NCBI RefSeq assembly: GCF_000298195.1
Contig: NZ_BAHC01000115.1
Location: 1-64,000 of the forward strand
DNA: 64,000 nucleotides
DNA from: Gordonia rhizosphera NBRC 16068
Lineage (GTDB): Bacteria; Actinomycetota; Actinomycetes; Mycobacteriales; Mycobacteriaceae
Direction: 5' to 3'
Part shown: in pieces, positions 44,928 through 55,687 of the stretch
Layout: every line of letters starts with the position of its first letter
Position numbering within the stretch: the first letter of the stretch is position 1
Notes under the pieces: model-generated
What the model was told of the DNA's origin: nothing
The model's database searches: none
What the model saw: only the letters and a program-made list of their open reading frames with translations
Position numbers and translations under genes: made by a program

Positions 44928-45578
44928 ATGAACGATCTACCGCATATCGCGCGCGGCGTCGACCACGTCGCCTACCCGACATTCGACCCGGCGGGCACCG
45001 TCCGGTTCTACCGCGACGTCCTCGGCTTCCCGGTCGTGCACTCGATCTGCGCGGCCGGCTGGGGACCGGAGCGCCATCCCGACTTCATCCACTTCTTCTT
45101 CGACATCGGCAACGGTGACCGGCTGGCGTTCTTCTACTATTTCGGGCTCGAGCCGTTCGTCGAAGGTGGTCCGCAGGGCGATTCGTATTCGCGGTTCGCC
45201 GAGGATGTTCCCCTCTTTTTCATCCGGTCTCGTCACCTCGCCATCCACGTCGACGGCGAGGACGAACTGATGGAGTACCGGCGCCGGCTCGACGGCAGCG
45301 AGTGGCCGGTGGAGATGCAGATCCAGCACGAGACCATCGAGTCGATCTACACCCACGACCCGAACGGCTACATGATCGAGATCACCCGGGCGCTGCGGCC
45401 GGTTACTCCCCAGGAGGACCTCGATGCCAACCTGACCATCGACGCCCTGCTCGACGTGGTCGTCGGACCGGCGCCCAGCATGGACGCGCTGCTGGCGCGC
45501 AAGGCGGAGCTCATCGTCGAGCGGGCCGCCGACTGGCAGCACTCCGCGCGGACCGGCGCGGAGGTGATCGCGCGATGA
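44928..45578 (+). CDS. VOC-superfamily (glyoxalase/extradiol-type) protein
   Basis: A 216-aa vicinal-oxygen-chelate protein: ARGVDHVAYPTFDPAGTVRFYRDVLGFPVVHS at the start with His15-like ligand, HLAIHVDGEDELMEYRRRL in the middle and SIYTHDPNGYMIEIT with Glu near residue 150. These supply the usual His-His-Glu metal set. It may be a ring-cleavage dioxygenase, lyase or isomerase of the local pathway. The tail (about 50 residues, helical) is longer than in simple glyoxalases. It overlaps the next gene by 4 bp. Function beyond the fold is uncertain. Confidence 0.8.
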   Translation: MNDLPHIARGVDHVAYPTFDPAGTVRFYRDVLGFPVVHSICAAGWGPERHPDFIHFFFDIGNGDRLAFFYYFGLEPFVEGGPQGDSYSRFAEDVPLFFIRSRHLAIHVDGEDELMEYRRRLDGSEWPVEMQIQHETIESIYTHDPNGYMIEITRALRPVTPQEDLDANLTIDALLDVVVGPAPSMDALLARKAELIVERAADWQHSARTGAEVIAR

Positions 45579-45820
45579 CCACTGTATTCATCCTCGACGT
45601 TCCGGAGAACACCACGATCGCGAAGGTCGCCGACGACGACCCCACGGTGAGCATCGACCGCGTCGGCCCGTACTACCGGCTGACCTCCGATCTCCCGATC
45701 GTCATCGACCGGCGCGCGACCGGCGTGCGACATGCGGTGTGGTACAGCAGTATCGCCGGGTTGCAGAGCTCCCGGATCACCCAGTGGGACAAAGACGCGC
45801 TGCGAATCGAGCCCCGGTGA
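45575..45820 (+). CDS. Small conserved-looking operon protein, unknown function
   Basis: An 81-aa protein coupled at both ends (ATGA with the VOC gene, GTGA with the hydrolase), so it is very likely translated. Sequence: FILDVPENTTIAKVADDDP at the start, then VGPYYRLTSDLPIVIDRRATG and VRHAVWYSSIAGLQ. I do not recognise the family. It looks like a small alpha/beta protein without Cys, signal peptide or membrane segment. Position between a VOC enzyme and a hydrolase suggests an accessory or small-subunit role. Confidence 0.65.
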   Translation: MTTVFILDVPENTTIAKVADDDPTVSIDRVGPYYRLTSDLPIVIDRRATGVRHAVWYSSIAGLQSSRITQWDKDALRIEPR

Positions 45821-47049
45821 CCGCGGGTGTGACCCGGCTGGGGGCCGGGCGCTACATCGAGGCTGCCGCGGCACCGACATCGACGGTCACGTCGGTCCAC
45901 GAACTGGCCACCTCCGACGGGGCGAAGGTCTCCGGAGTGCTGCGCACCGTGCCGGATGCGCGGACCGTCGTCGCGATCATGCATCCCAAGCAGGACGTCA
46001 CACACCACGCACTGGTCCCGGAGTTGCTCGCCCGTGGATGCGCGGTGTGGACGCAGGGGAGTCGGTCGCCGAACAACGACCTGACACTCCTCCACGAACA
46101 AGCCCTGATCGACGTCGCTGCCGGGCAGGTCTTCTTGCGCGAGAAGGGATTCGAGAGCGTGCTCACCCTCGGGCATTCCGGCGGGGGGACGCTGTTCGCG
46201 TTCTACCACGAGCAGGCGGGGCTGGCGCCCTCGGAACGTCTCACGGCAACACCCGCCGGCCGGCCGGTGGATCTGGCCGGCACGGATATGCCGGTGCCCG
46301 ACGGGGCGATCTTCCTCGCCCCGCACCCCGGTCAAGGGGCGCTGTTGATGCGCCTGATCGATCCGTCGGTGGTCGACGAGTCCGACCCGCTGTCGGTCGA
46401 CCCGGTTCTGAACGCGTTCGACCCGGTGAACGGATTCTCCGATCCACCCGAATCATCCTCGTATACAGATGAATTCGTCGACCGGTACCGGGCCGCGCAG
46501 CTGGCCAGAGTCGAACGCATCGATGCGATCGCCCGTGAACGGGTGGCCGAGGCGGCGGCGGCGCGGAAGCGTTTCGCGACATCGGCGGACCCCGCCGACC
46601 GTCGTGCCGTGCTCGCGCCACGCGTGCTCACCGTATACCGCACCGACGCCGACCTCCGGTTCACCGACTTGTCCCTGGACCGCAACGAACGGCCCTACGG
46701 TTCCCTGTTCGGTCGGCGGCCCGACCTCACGAACTACGGACTCGTCGGGTTCGGCCGGTTCGCCACCCCGGACGCCTGGCTCTCGACATGGTCGGGGCTG
46801 AGCACCAACGCCGACTTCCTACGGTGCGCCCCCGGAGTGCGTGCACCGTCGTTGTTCATCGAACTCACCGGGGATCAGGCGTGCTTCCCACGCGACGCCG
46901 ACGCGATGACGGAGGCGCTCGGCGCTTCGGACGTCACGCGGGCACGGGTTGCCGGAACACATTTCGGCGGGCCGATCCGCAAGGGTGCGCCGACCGGCGC
47001 AAGCCTGGCCGCCGCCGAGATCGACGGGTGGCTCGCCGAGCGCTACTGA
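45817..47049 (+). CDS. Alpha/beta hydrolase-like protein
   Basis: A 410-aa protein read from GTG 45817 overlapping the upstream stop. The nucleophile elbow is GHSGGG with Ser121, preceded by VVAIMHPKQDVTHHALVPELLARG, which resembles the oxyanion strand of alpha/beta hydrolases. A long insertion follows (about 150-330), and VAGTHFGG near the C-terminus may carry the catalytic His; ELTGDQACF could carry the acid. It is larger than common esterases. It is last of the plus-strand operon and may cleave an ester or C-C bond of an upstream product. Confidence 0.72.
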   Translation: MTAGVTRLGAGRYIEAAAAPTSTVTSVHELATSDGAKVSGVLRTVPDARTVVAIMHPKQDVTHHALVPELLARGCAVWTQGSRSPNNDLTLLHEQALIDVAAGQVFLREKGFESVLTLGHSGGGTLFAFYHEQAGLAPSERLTATPAGRPVDLAGTDMPVPDGAIFLAPHPGQGALLMRLIDPSVVDESDPLSVDPVLNAFDPVNGFSDPPESSSYTDEFVDRYRAAQLARVERIDAIARERVAEAAAARKRFATSADPADRRAVLAPRVLTVYRTDADLRFTDLSLDRNERPYGSLFGRRPDLTNYGLVGFGRFATPDAWLSTWSGLSTNADFLRCAPGVRAPSLFIELTGDQACFPRDADAMTEALGASDVTRARVAGTHFGGPIRKGAPTGASLAAAEIDGWLAERY

Positions 47050-47060
47050 CCTGCTTCAGC

Positions 47061-47165
47061 GTCGATCGTGCGCACCCCGACGTCCATCGTGCGCACCCCG
47101 ACGTCGACTGTGCGCACCCCGGCGTCGATCTCGATCGTGCGCACCCCGACGTCGATCGTGCAGGT
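47061..47165 (+). repeat. Tandem repeat, about five units of ~21 bp
   Basis: Head-to-tail units of the form GTCGATCGTGCGCACC followed by CCGAC fill the gap between the convergent hydrolase and GerW-like genes. One unit carries a 6-base insertion and the last is truncated. The same unit in reverse orientation occurs at 47741-47803, on the other side of the GerW-like gene. No protein-coding role is apparent. Confidence 0.8.
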
Positions 47166-47180
47166 GCAGGTGTGGTGTCG

Positions 47181-47522
47181 CTATCCGGAGTCGCGGATCA
47201 GTCGGGCCAACCGGGCGCCGACAATCAGTGCGGTGACGACGATGACGCCGGCGACGGTGATCACCCTGTTGGCATCCACCGCCGGCTGCCAGCGAACCTG
47301 ACCATCCTTGATGATGTACATGCCGGCCGGTTTGGCGCCGGTGCCGAATCCGCCGCCGGAACCTTCACCGCCGTCCTTGTCGTGCCCGCTGCCGCTCCCC
47401 GCGCCACCGGCGACGGCCGCGGCGGGGATGAGGGTCAGGCCGTCGCGCTCTATCGGCTCGGCGTACACCCGTTTCACCGTCATCGTGTCCTTTGCGGCGG
47501 CGTACAACTCCTCGACGTTCAT
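47181..47522 (-). CDS. GerW/YtfJ-family protein
   Basis: A 113-aa protein of the sporulation-associated YtfJ family: MTVKRVYAEPIERDGLTLIPAAAVAGG at the start, a Gly/Ser/Asp-rich loop (about 40-62), AKPAGMYIIKDGQVRWQPAVDANRV, and one C-terminal membrane segment (VITVAGVIVVTALIVGARL). ATG at 47522 with AAAGGAG upstream. The family is widespread in non-sporulating actinobacteria, where its role is unknown. It probably sits at the cytoplasmic membrane. Tandem repeats of one family flank it on both sides in opposite orientation. Confidence 0.82.
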   Translation of the reverse strand: MNVEELYAAAKDTMTVKRVYAEPIERDGLTLIPAAAVAGGAGSGSGHDKDGGEGSGGGFGTGAKPAGMYIIKDGQVRWQPAVDANRVITVAGVIVVTALIVGARLARLIRDSG

Positions 47523-47740
47523 CTCTGACGCTCCTTTCCGCTGGTACTGCTGACCCTTCCACGTCAGCGGCAAGCGTGCTAGAGACCTAAGTCGCGGGTA
47601 GTGAGGTGACTCCTGCGACAGTCCCCACATCGAGCTTGCTGCTCGACGATGACGACGCGGCGGTGATCGTCGAAGAGGGATGACGCCCAACCCCGATGGT
47701 GTGCACAACCACTGGAATTCGGAACGCGTTCAATGGAATT

Positions 47741-47803
47741 GGATGCACGATGGACGCGCGGGTGTGCACGATGGACGAGGGGGTGCGCACGGTCGACGGG
47801 AGA
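47741..47803 (-). repeat. Reverse-oriented tandem repeat, about three degenerate units
   Basis: GCACGATGGACG recurs at ~21-bp spacing, and read on the minus strand the stretch gives GTCGACCGTGCGCACC and GTCCATCGTGC units like those at 47061-47165. It lies within the 356-bp gap 47523-47878 between the GerW-like start and the extradiol dioxygenase stop; apart from this repeat I see nothing else recognisable in that gap. Confidence 0.65.
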
Positions 47804-47878
47804 CGTTGTTGCCTGACGTACCGACGCACCACCGTGGGCCGATGCCCGCGGTGGTGCGCCAGGGGAGAGAACTCAGCG

Positions 47879-48949
47879 TCAGGCCGGTGCGCCCGCGCCG
47901 ACGGGGGCGGGTTCGTCCGTGTCGGCGGCCTCCGGGGCCGGAGCCGCGCCCGGGCCGAAGTGGGCGTACTCCTCGATGTGCCGGTCCAGCGCGAGTGGGT
48001 TGGGGGTGCCGTAGGTGAAGTAGGTCTCCCAGGGCAGCTTCGCCCCGCCGATCGCGAGTCCGGTGTCGATGTCGGACATCTCCCACGTCTTGGTCTCGGC
48101 CGACGGATCAAGGTGCAGGAAGCCGGGTTCGCCGAACAGCTCGATCCGGTTGCCACCCGGCTCGAACACGTAGAGGAACTGCCCCTGCGTGATCCCGTGC
48201 CGGTCCGGGCCCGCCTCGATCTGGATGTCATAGTCGCGGAACATCTCTGCGGCGTCCACGTTGTGCTGGCCGGTGCCGTAGTAGAACGCGACGTGGTGCA
48301 GGCGCCCGCCCGGACCGGTCATGTCGCGCATGCAGGCGACCTCGTGGCCCAGGATGTTCGAGCTCATCCATGCGCCGATCTCCACCTCGCCGTCGACGAC
48401 CCGCTCGGTGGTCCGGAAGCCGAGGTGCCGCTCGAACGACTTCTTCACCGCCGTGACGTCGGAGGCCATCAGGTTGAGGTGATCGATGCGCTTGACCGGA
48501 ACGCCCTGCAGCGGCTTCTTCGACGGCCGGCTGAGGATCTTCGACTGCAGCTCCGGCGGGGCGACGTACTTCTCCGCCTCCCACAGCAGCGAGATGTTGT
48601 GGCCGTCGGGGGTCTGGTACTCGTAGGTCTTGCCGTAGCCGAACTGATCGTCGGTCCAGGTGCCGTCGACGTTCGCGTCCTTGAGTGACCGCGCACGACG
48701 CTCGAGTGCCTCGGGTGAGCTGGTACGCAGCGCGGCGTGGCCCATTCCGGGCTGATCGGACTCGGTGATCTTGAGGCTCCACGGGTAAGGATCCTCGTAT
48801 CCCCGCAGGTAGACCGACTGGCCCTCGCGCTGCGTCACGTACATCCCGAGGAACCTCGTGAAGAAGTCCAGGGTCTCCTGCGGCTTCGGGCTGAACAGTT
48901 CGACCCGCGCCAGGTGCGCGATCTCGAAGCGGTCAAGGTTCTCGCTCAT
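47879..48949 (-). CDS. Catechol 2,3-dioxygenase-type extradiol dioxygenase
   Basis: A 356-aa two-domain VOC dioxygenase. The Fe(II) ligands of the C-terminal domain are visible: H157 (RIDHLNLM), H218/H219 (LHHVAFYY) and E270 (NRIELFGE). The N-terminal domain begins IAHLARVELFSPKPQETLDFF. It opens catechol (or a substituted catechol) next to the diol to a 2-hydroxymuconic semialdehyde. AGGAG precedes the ATG. An Ala/Pro/Asp-rich tail of about 25 residues follows the fold. It is divergent from the lower-pathway operon at 49174 and is fed by the phenol hydroxylase at 59831. Confidence 0.92.
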   Translation of the reverse strand: MSENLDRFEIAHLARVELFSPKPQETLDFFTRFLGMYVTQREGQSVYLRGYEDPYPWSLKITESDQPGMGHAALRTSSPEALERRARSLKDANVDGTWTDDQFGYGKTYEYQTPDGHNISLLWEAEKYVAPPELQSKILSRPSKKPLQGVPVKRIDHLNLMASDVTAVKKSFERHLGFRTTERVVDGEVEIGAWMSSNILGHEVACMRDMTGPGGRLHHVAFYYGTGQHNVDAAEMFRDYDIQIEAGPDRHGITQGQFLYVFEPGGNRIELFGEPGFLHLDPSAETKTWEMSDIDTGLAIGGAKLPWETYFTYGTPNPLALDRHIEEYAHFGPGAAPAPEAADTDEPAPVGAGAPA

Positions 48950-49032
48950 CGGTTCTCCTGTGGTGAATCGTTCGGCACCGGGTCGATGGTGCCTTCCATG
49001 TGTGGTGACACGAGCATGGCCGCCTCCTGTGA

Positions 49033-51115
<2,083 letters not shown>

Positions 51116-51119
<4 letters not shown>

Positions 51120-52612
51120 CCGCGACAGATGTGGACACAGCAAACATGACGACGAGCACGCCCATCGAGGTCCGCCATCTCATCGGCGACCAATGGAAGG
51201 CCGCTTCCGACGGGGCCACCTTCGAATCCCGCGACCCGCACGACGGCGCTCTGCTGGCCACCGTGGCGCGCGGCACCGCCGACGACGGCGCCGCGGCCAT
51301 CGACGTCGCGCGCAAGGCGTTCGACGACGGGCCGTGGCCACAGATGCCACCCAAGGAACGCGCCAAGATCCTGCACGCGGTCGCCGACGCTGTCGACGAT
51401 CATCGGGAAGAACTGGCGCAGATGGAAACCCGAGACGGCGGCAAGACCATCACGCAGTCGCTGCACGCCGAGATCCCGCGCGTCGCACACAACTTCCGGT
51501 TCTTCGCCGACTATGTGGCGATGGCGGCCAACGAGGCCTACCCCGACGGTGATCTCCTGTCCTATGTGCTCTACCCACCCGCGGGTGTGGTGTCGGCGAT
51601 CAGCCCGTGGAACGCGCCACTGATGCTCGCGACGTGGAAGATCGCGCCCGCCTTGGCCTTCGGCAACACCGCGGTGCTCAAACCGGCGCCGCAGACGCCG
51701 TTGACCGCCAACCGTTTCGCCGAGATCGCCCTCGAGGCCGGGTTGCCGGCGGGTGTGCTCAACGTCGTGCACGGCTTCGGCGGTGAGGCCGTCGCCGGAC
51801 CGCTCACCTCGGACCCGCGGGTGGACCGCATCACGTTCACCGGCTCGAGCGCCACCGGTGTCAAGATCCTGCAGGCCGCCGCGGCCAACCACACCCCGGT
51901 GTCGGCGGAGATGGGCGGCAAGTCGGCCAACATCGTGTTCGCCGACGCAGACCTCGACATCGCCGTCCCCATGTCGATCCGTGCGATCTTCGGCGGCAAC
52001 GGCCAGGTGTGCCTGTCGGGTTCGCGGCTGCTCGTGCAGAACTCCATCCGCGACGAGTTCCTCGAACGATTCGCCGACGAGGCCCGCAAGCTCACCGTCG
52101 GCGACCCCAAGGATCCCGGCACCTTCATGGGGCCGCTCATCGAGCAACGCCACCTGGACAAGGTGCATGGCTACGTGGAGCTGGCGCAGGAGGAGGGTGG
52201 CAAGATCATCACCGGCGGTGAACGACTCCGCGATGCCGACCACGCCGGCGGCTTCTACTATCCGCCCACCGTCATCGCCGGCCTGACCAACGAGTCGCGG
52301 ACCGCACGCGAAGAGATCTTCGGTCCCGTCGAGACCGTCCTCGGTTTCGGCACCGAAGAGGAGGCGCTCCGCATCACCAACGACTCGCCCTACGGGCTCG
52401 CCGGAATGCTGTTCACCCAGAACCTCAATCGTGCCCACCGCATGGCAGCACGGTGGAAGGCCGGCACGGTGTGGATCAACACGTTCTTCGAGCGCGATCT
52501 GCGTCTGCCGTTCGGCGGCGAGGGCATCAGCGGCCTCGGTCGGGAGGGTGGTCAGTACTCGCGCGACTTCTTCACCGAGCCGCGTGCGGTGACCATCCGG
52601 CTCCGACACTGA
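51116..52612 (+). CDS. 2-Hydroxymuconic semialdehyde dehydrogenase-like aldehyde dehydrogenase
   Basis: A 498-aa NAD-dependent aldehyde dehydrogenase. It has SAISPWNAPLMLATWKIAPAL, FTGSSATGVKI, the general-base Glu in EMGGKSANIVF and the nucleophile Cys in NGQVCLSGSRL. Its ATG overlaps the aldolase stop, so it belongs to the meta-cleavage operon. It would oxidise 2-hydroxymuconic semialdehyde to 4-oxalocrotonate (enol), opening the decarboxylating branch whose other genes are present at 53387-57477. Betaine-aldehyde-type activity cannot be excluded from motifs alone. Confidence 0.88.
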
Positions 52613-52620
52613 GAGTGACC

Positions 52621-53370
52621 ATGACAGTCGAAACATGCGTGGTGGTCGGCGCGACCGGCGCGATGGGATCGGTGATCACCGACCGTCTCGTCGGCCGTGG
52701 CTACCGCGTGGTCGCCGTCGGGAGATCGCTGGAGGATCTGGAAAAGCTCTCGACGACAAGTGAACTCATCACAGCTTGCCCCGCCGATATCGGCAGCGAC
52801 GACGCCGTCGAGCGGATCCGGGCCCATCTCGAGGGACCGGTCCGGTTGGCGGTGTTCGCGGCCGGCCTGCCCGTGAAGGGTTCGGCGGACAACATCGAAC
52901 CCTCCGCCCTGGCGACGGCGGCCAACATCAAGGTCGCCGGACCGGTCCGTCTGCTGCACGCCGTGCGTGACCACTTCGTCGAGGGTTCGAGGTTCGTGGC
53001 CATCGCCGGATCACTGGGCCTGGAACCCGGTCCGCTCGACGCCGGACCCGGAACCGCGAATGCCGCACTGCTCAACCTGATGCGCCAGATCAGCGCCCTG
53101 TACGGGCCCAGGGGGGTCACCACCCACACGATCGCACCCGGTCCGATCGACACTCCACGGTTGCGTGCGTTCGTCGAGACGGAATCGGCCCAAACGGGCC
53201 GGCCGATGGATGAGATCTGGGAGCGGTACCGGTCGAAGACCTCACTGGGCCGGCTCCCCACACTCGAGGAGATCGCCTGGCTCGTCGAGATGCTGCTCGC
53301 ACCCGAGGCGTCCGTGCTGCACGGGAGCGTGCTCGCCGCGGACGGTGGCACCCGCCACGGAATAGGTTGA
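52621..53370 (+). CDS. SDR-family protein lacking the usual active site
   Basis: A 249-aa short-chain dehydrogenase fold with nucleotide motif CVVVGATGAMGSVITDRLVGRG, LAVFAAGLPVKG in the NNAG position and THTIAPGPIDTPR plus a late VLAADGGT. Aligned through NLMRQIS, the catalytic Tyr is Pro143 and the Lys is Asn147 (AGPGTANAALLNL). It lies 8 bp after the semialdehyde dehydrogenase gene and 16 bp before a tautomerase, inside the meta operon, although no SDR step is needed there. Possibly a diol dehydrogenase relative that lost catalysis, or a binding protein. Confidence 0.75.
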   Translation: MTVETCVVVGATGAMGSVITDRLVGRGYRVVAVGRSLEDLEKLSTTSELITACPADIGSDDAVERIRAHLEGPVRLAVFAAGLPVKGSADNIEPSALATAANIKVAGPVRLLHAVRDHFVEGSRFVAIAGSLGLEPGPLDAGPGTANAALLNLMRQISALYGPRGVTTHTIAPGPIDTPRLRAFVETESAQTGRPMDEIWERYRSKTSLGRLPTLEEIAWLVEMLLAPEASVLHGSVLAADGGTRHGIG

Positions 53371-53386
53371 GACAGAGGAATACTCA

Positions 53387-53806
53387 ATGCCCATCGCCCA
53401 TTTTCACCTTCCGTCCGGATACGCCACACCCGACCAGGAGCGAAGGCTGCTCCTCGAGGCGAGCGCGGCGTATTCACGGGTGCTGGAATCCCCGATCGAG
53501 CGCGTGCGTGCATTCGTCGTGCACTACGACCCCGCCTCGATCGCGGTGGCCGGTAGGATCGTCGCCGACGGCGGGGCGGTGGCTCCGTACTTCACCGCGA
53601 TCGTTCTCGTGGGTCGCCCGGCGTCTCAGCGCCACGAGTTGCTGCGCGCATTCACAGATCTGATCGTCGACGTCCTCGACGTCGACCGGGCACAGGTCCG
53701 CGGTCAAATCATCGAAGTGGCCCCGGAGAACTGGGGTATTGCGGGTGTCCCGGCGAGCGGTGCACGAGCTGACGAGATCTCGGCGCGTGCCGCGGCGCCC
53801 GGCTGA
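53387..53806 (+). CDS. Tautomerase-superfamily protein (two-unit length)
   Basis: A 139-aa protein beginning MPIAHFHLPSG, so Pro1 would be the catalytic base after Met removal. Length equals two 4-oxalocrotonate tautomerase units, as in cis-CaaD/MSAD-type members; RVRAFVVHYDPASIAVAG and VLVGRPASQRHELLRAF fit the repeated beta-alpha-beta units. It ends the plus-strand meta operon and is convergent with the HNH gene. It may convert the enol to the keto form of oxalocrotonate, in parallel with the smaller tautomerase at 55683, or act on a different unsaturated acid. Confidence 0.82.
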   Translation: MPIAHFHLPSGYATPDQERRLLLEASAAYSRVLESPIERVRAFVVHYDPASIAVAGRIVADGGAVAPYFTAIVLVGRPASQRHELLRAFTDLIVDVLDVDRAQVRGQIIEVAPENWGIAGVPASGARADEISARAAAPG

Positions 53807-53827
53807 CTCGCAAGGCTGGTGGTCGTG

Positions 53828-55480
53828 TCAGAAGGGTGGTGGTGGGCCCTCGTTGTTGCGTTTGCGGTTTCGGTTCCTTTCTGCCCGGCGTCGGGCGTGT
53901 TTGTTCGCCGTCCGACTGCGGGTGCGGGTCGGGCGTTGCGGGTTGTGGCTGCTGTCGGGTGGTGGGGCGTGCGGTGGGGCGGTGAACCGCATGCGCCGCA
54001 GCCCGGGGAAGAGGTCTTCGAGGGTTTCGGCTTCCCCGTCGATGACCAGACCCTCCGGCGTGATGCTCTGGGTCCGGAGCCGTCCGCTGGCGTCACGCCA
54101 CATGTCATCGAGCCACCCGCCGAAGGTTTTCAGCAGGTGCCAGGGACGGCATTTCGGGTTCATGTTCTCCGAGGTGGTTTGCCCACCGGCGGCCGGGTTG
54201 TCGTGGTTGTATTCGCCGACGTGCTCGCCGTCGCACTCCCACGCACTTTTGCCGCAGCCGGGTTCGCTGCAGTAGCCGTGGCGGATGCGGATGAACGTGT
54301 CCAGCGCGGTCGTCGGCCGGTACGGGTCCGACGGCAACGACCCGGGCAGGGTGAAGGTGCCGTCGGGGTTCATCGGGGTACCCGGCGGGATCAGGTGAGC
54401 GATCCGTGCGTCGGGGCGGGCGGCGAGTTCACGGACGTGGGCGCCGTCGATGACGCCGTGCCCGTCCATGTAGCCGGGATTGTCCGCCCGGCCCGCCAGG
54501 GTGGCCTCGTCGGTGACCACGTGGATGACCACCTTCGCCGCCACCGCCACCACGGCGGTCGACCCGGCCGAGCCACGCTCGCCGTCACCGTCGGAGTCGG
54601 TGTCGGGGTTGGTGTCGAGATCGAGGGTCGCGGCGGTGATCGGGCAGTCGTCGCGGCCACATTCGCAGGTGAAGTCGCTACCGGACAGCAGCGCGAACTC
54701 GGCATCCGACAGCCGCTGATTCTTGGTGCGACCGTCATGCGCGCACACCCGGGCGGCCACCGTCTCGATGTTCGCGTACGCGATCCGCGCGTTCTCCGCC
54801 GACATCACCCCGGTCAACTCGGCGGTTCCGTCGCGTCGGTTGTCCAGCCACACGCCCCGGCGGTCGAGGGCATCTTTGCGACGCTGCCGCACGGCGTCGG
54901 GGTCCTGGCGGAAGATGATGCGGTCGACCATGTCGCGCAGGCGTTGCGCCGAGTACGATCCGGCGCGCAGGCGTGCGGCGATCTGCGCGTCGACCAGGGG
55001 TGCGTAGTCCTGGCCGTCGATCAGGTCGGTGCCGGTGATGATCGTGCGGGCCTGCCGTTGGGTGATCACCCCGTCACCCAGGCACTCCAACACGTTCGGG
55101 AGCCGGTCGCGCAACGTGATGGCCTCATCGAGCAGGACCTCGGCCTGATGGCGGGTCATCGTGCGCAGCTGTGCAATGCGGGTGGCGGCATCGGCGAAAC
55201 CGTCGACGACGTAACCGTCGGTGTGCTCGCGGGTGGCGACGAGATGATCGAACAGGACTGCGGCGTATCGATAGTCCGTATACGACAGATACGAGTGCCC
55301 GCGGTCGATGTCGGTCATCCCCAGCAGCAGATCGTTGATGTCGGCGTCATCGGCCTGATCGAGGTCGATATCGCCCACGTAGTCGGCCGGCAGGCCACGC
55401 CACAACGGCGTTTCGGCGGACGAGCCAACAGACGAGGGCACGAGCGACCTTCCAGAGATCCGGACACGGCTGCAGGACAC
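53828..55480 (-). CDS. DUF222/HNH endonuclease (13E12-type) protein
   Basis: A 550-aa protein with an N-terminal DUF222 region (MTRHQAEVLLDEAITLRDRLPNV, ITQRQARTIITGTDL) and a C-terminal HNH nuclease: CDGEHVGEYNHDNPAAGG then NPKCRPWHLLKTF, with a C-x-CGKSAWECDGEH zinc-type lead-in. The tail is Arg/Asn-rich (HARRRAERNRNRKR). These multicopy genes are common in mycobacteria and Gordonia-like genomes; function unproven but often linked to mobile or selfish DNA. It interrupts the meta-cleavage gene set between two tautomerase genes. The start is uncertain; 55480 is the longest option. Confidence 0.85.
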   Translation of the reverse strand: MSCSRVRISGRSLVPSSVGSSAETPLWRGLPADYVGDIDLDQADDADINDLLLGMTDIDRGHSYLSYTDYRYAAVLFDHLVATREHTDGYVVDGFADAATRIAQLRTMTRHQAEVLLDEAITLRDRLPNVLECLGDGVITQRQARTIITGTDLIDGQDYAPLVDAQIAARLRAGSYSAQRLRDMVDRIIFRQDPDAVRQRRKDALDRRGVWLDNRRDGTAELTGVMSAENARIAYANIETVAARVCAHDGRTKNQRLSDAEFALLSGSDFTCECGRDDCPITAATLDLDTNPDTDSDGDGERGSAGSTAVVAVAAKVVIHVVTDEATLAGRADNPGYMDGHGVIDGAHVRELAARPDARIAHLIPPGTPMNPDGTFTLPGSLPSDPYRPTTALDTFIRIRHGYCSEPGCGKSAWECDGEHVGEYNHDNPAAGGQTTSENMNPKCRPWHLLKTFGGWLDDMWRDASGRLRTQSITPEGLVIDGEAETLEDLFPGLRRMRFTAPPHAPPPDSSHNPQRPTRTRSRTANKHARRRAERNRNRKRNNEGPPPPF

Positions 55481-55619
55481 CCACGTTCATCTCTGATGTG
55501 CGACCACCCGGTACAGCGGGTGTCGCGGCCCCTCATTGCTCTGCTCTTCCTGCTGACAACAACCTACAACCCGGCACCGACAGGTTTGTGTGGCCGGCGG
55601 CCCTTCATGACGCACGGCT

Positions 55620-55687
55620 GGCGCCTCGCTCCTCAGGGATCCTTCGGGATCAGGTGGTGATGCTCGGCCGGCGCCTCGCTCCTCAGG
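55620..55687. repeat. 18-bp direct repeat with small hairpin between
   Basis: GGCGCCTCGCTCCTCAGG occurs at 55620-55637 and 55670-55687, the second copy covering the 3' end of the small tautomerase gene. Between them GATCC-TTCG-GGATC (55638-55651) can form a hairpin with a TTCG loop. It may serve as a terminator for the minus-strand operon. The rest of the gap to the HNH start (55480) shows nothing clear. Confidence 0.55.

Noticed and set aside
47061-47165. CRISPR array
   Set aside because: Units are contiguous ~21-bp tandem repeats without unique spacers, and no cas genes are near.
53819-55660. 613-aa open frame opposite the DUF222/HNH gene
   Set aside because: Val/Gly/Arg-rich shadow typical of GC-rich antisense; the minus-strand protein has clear HNH motifs.
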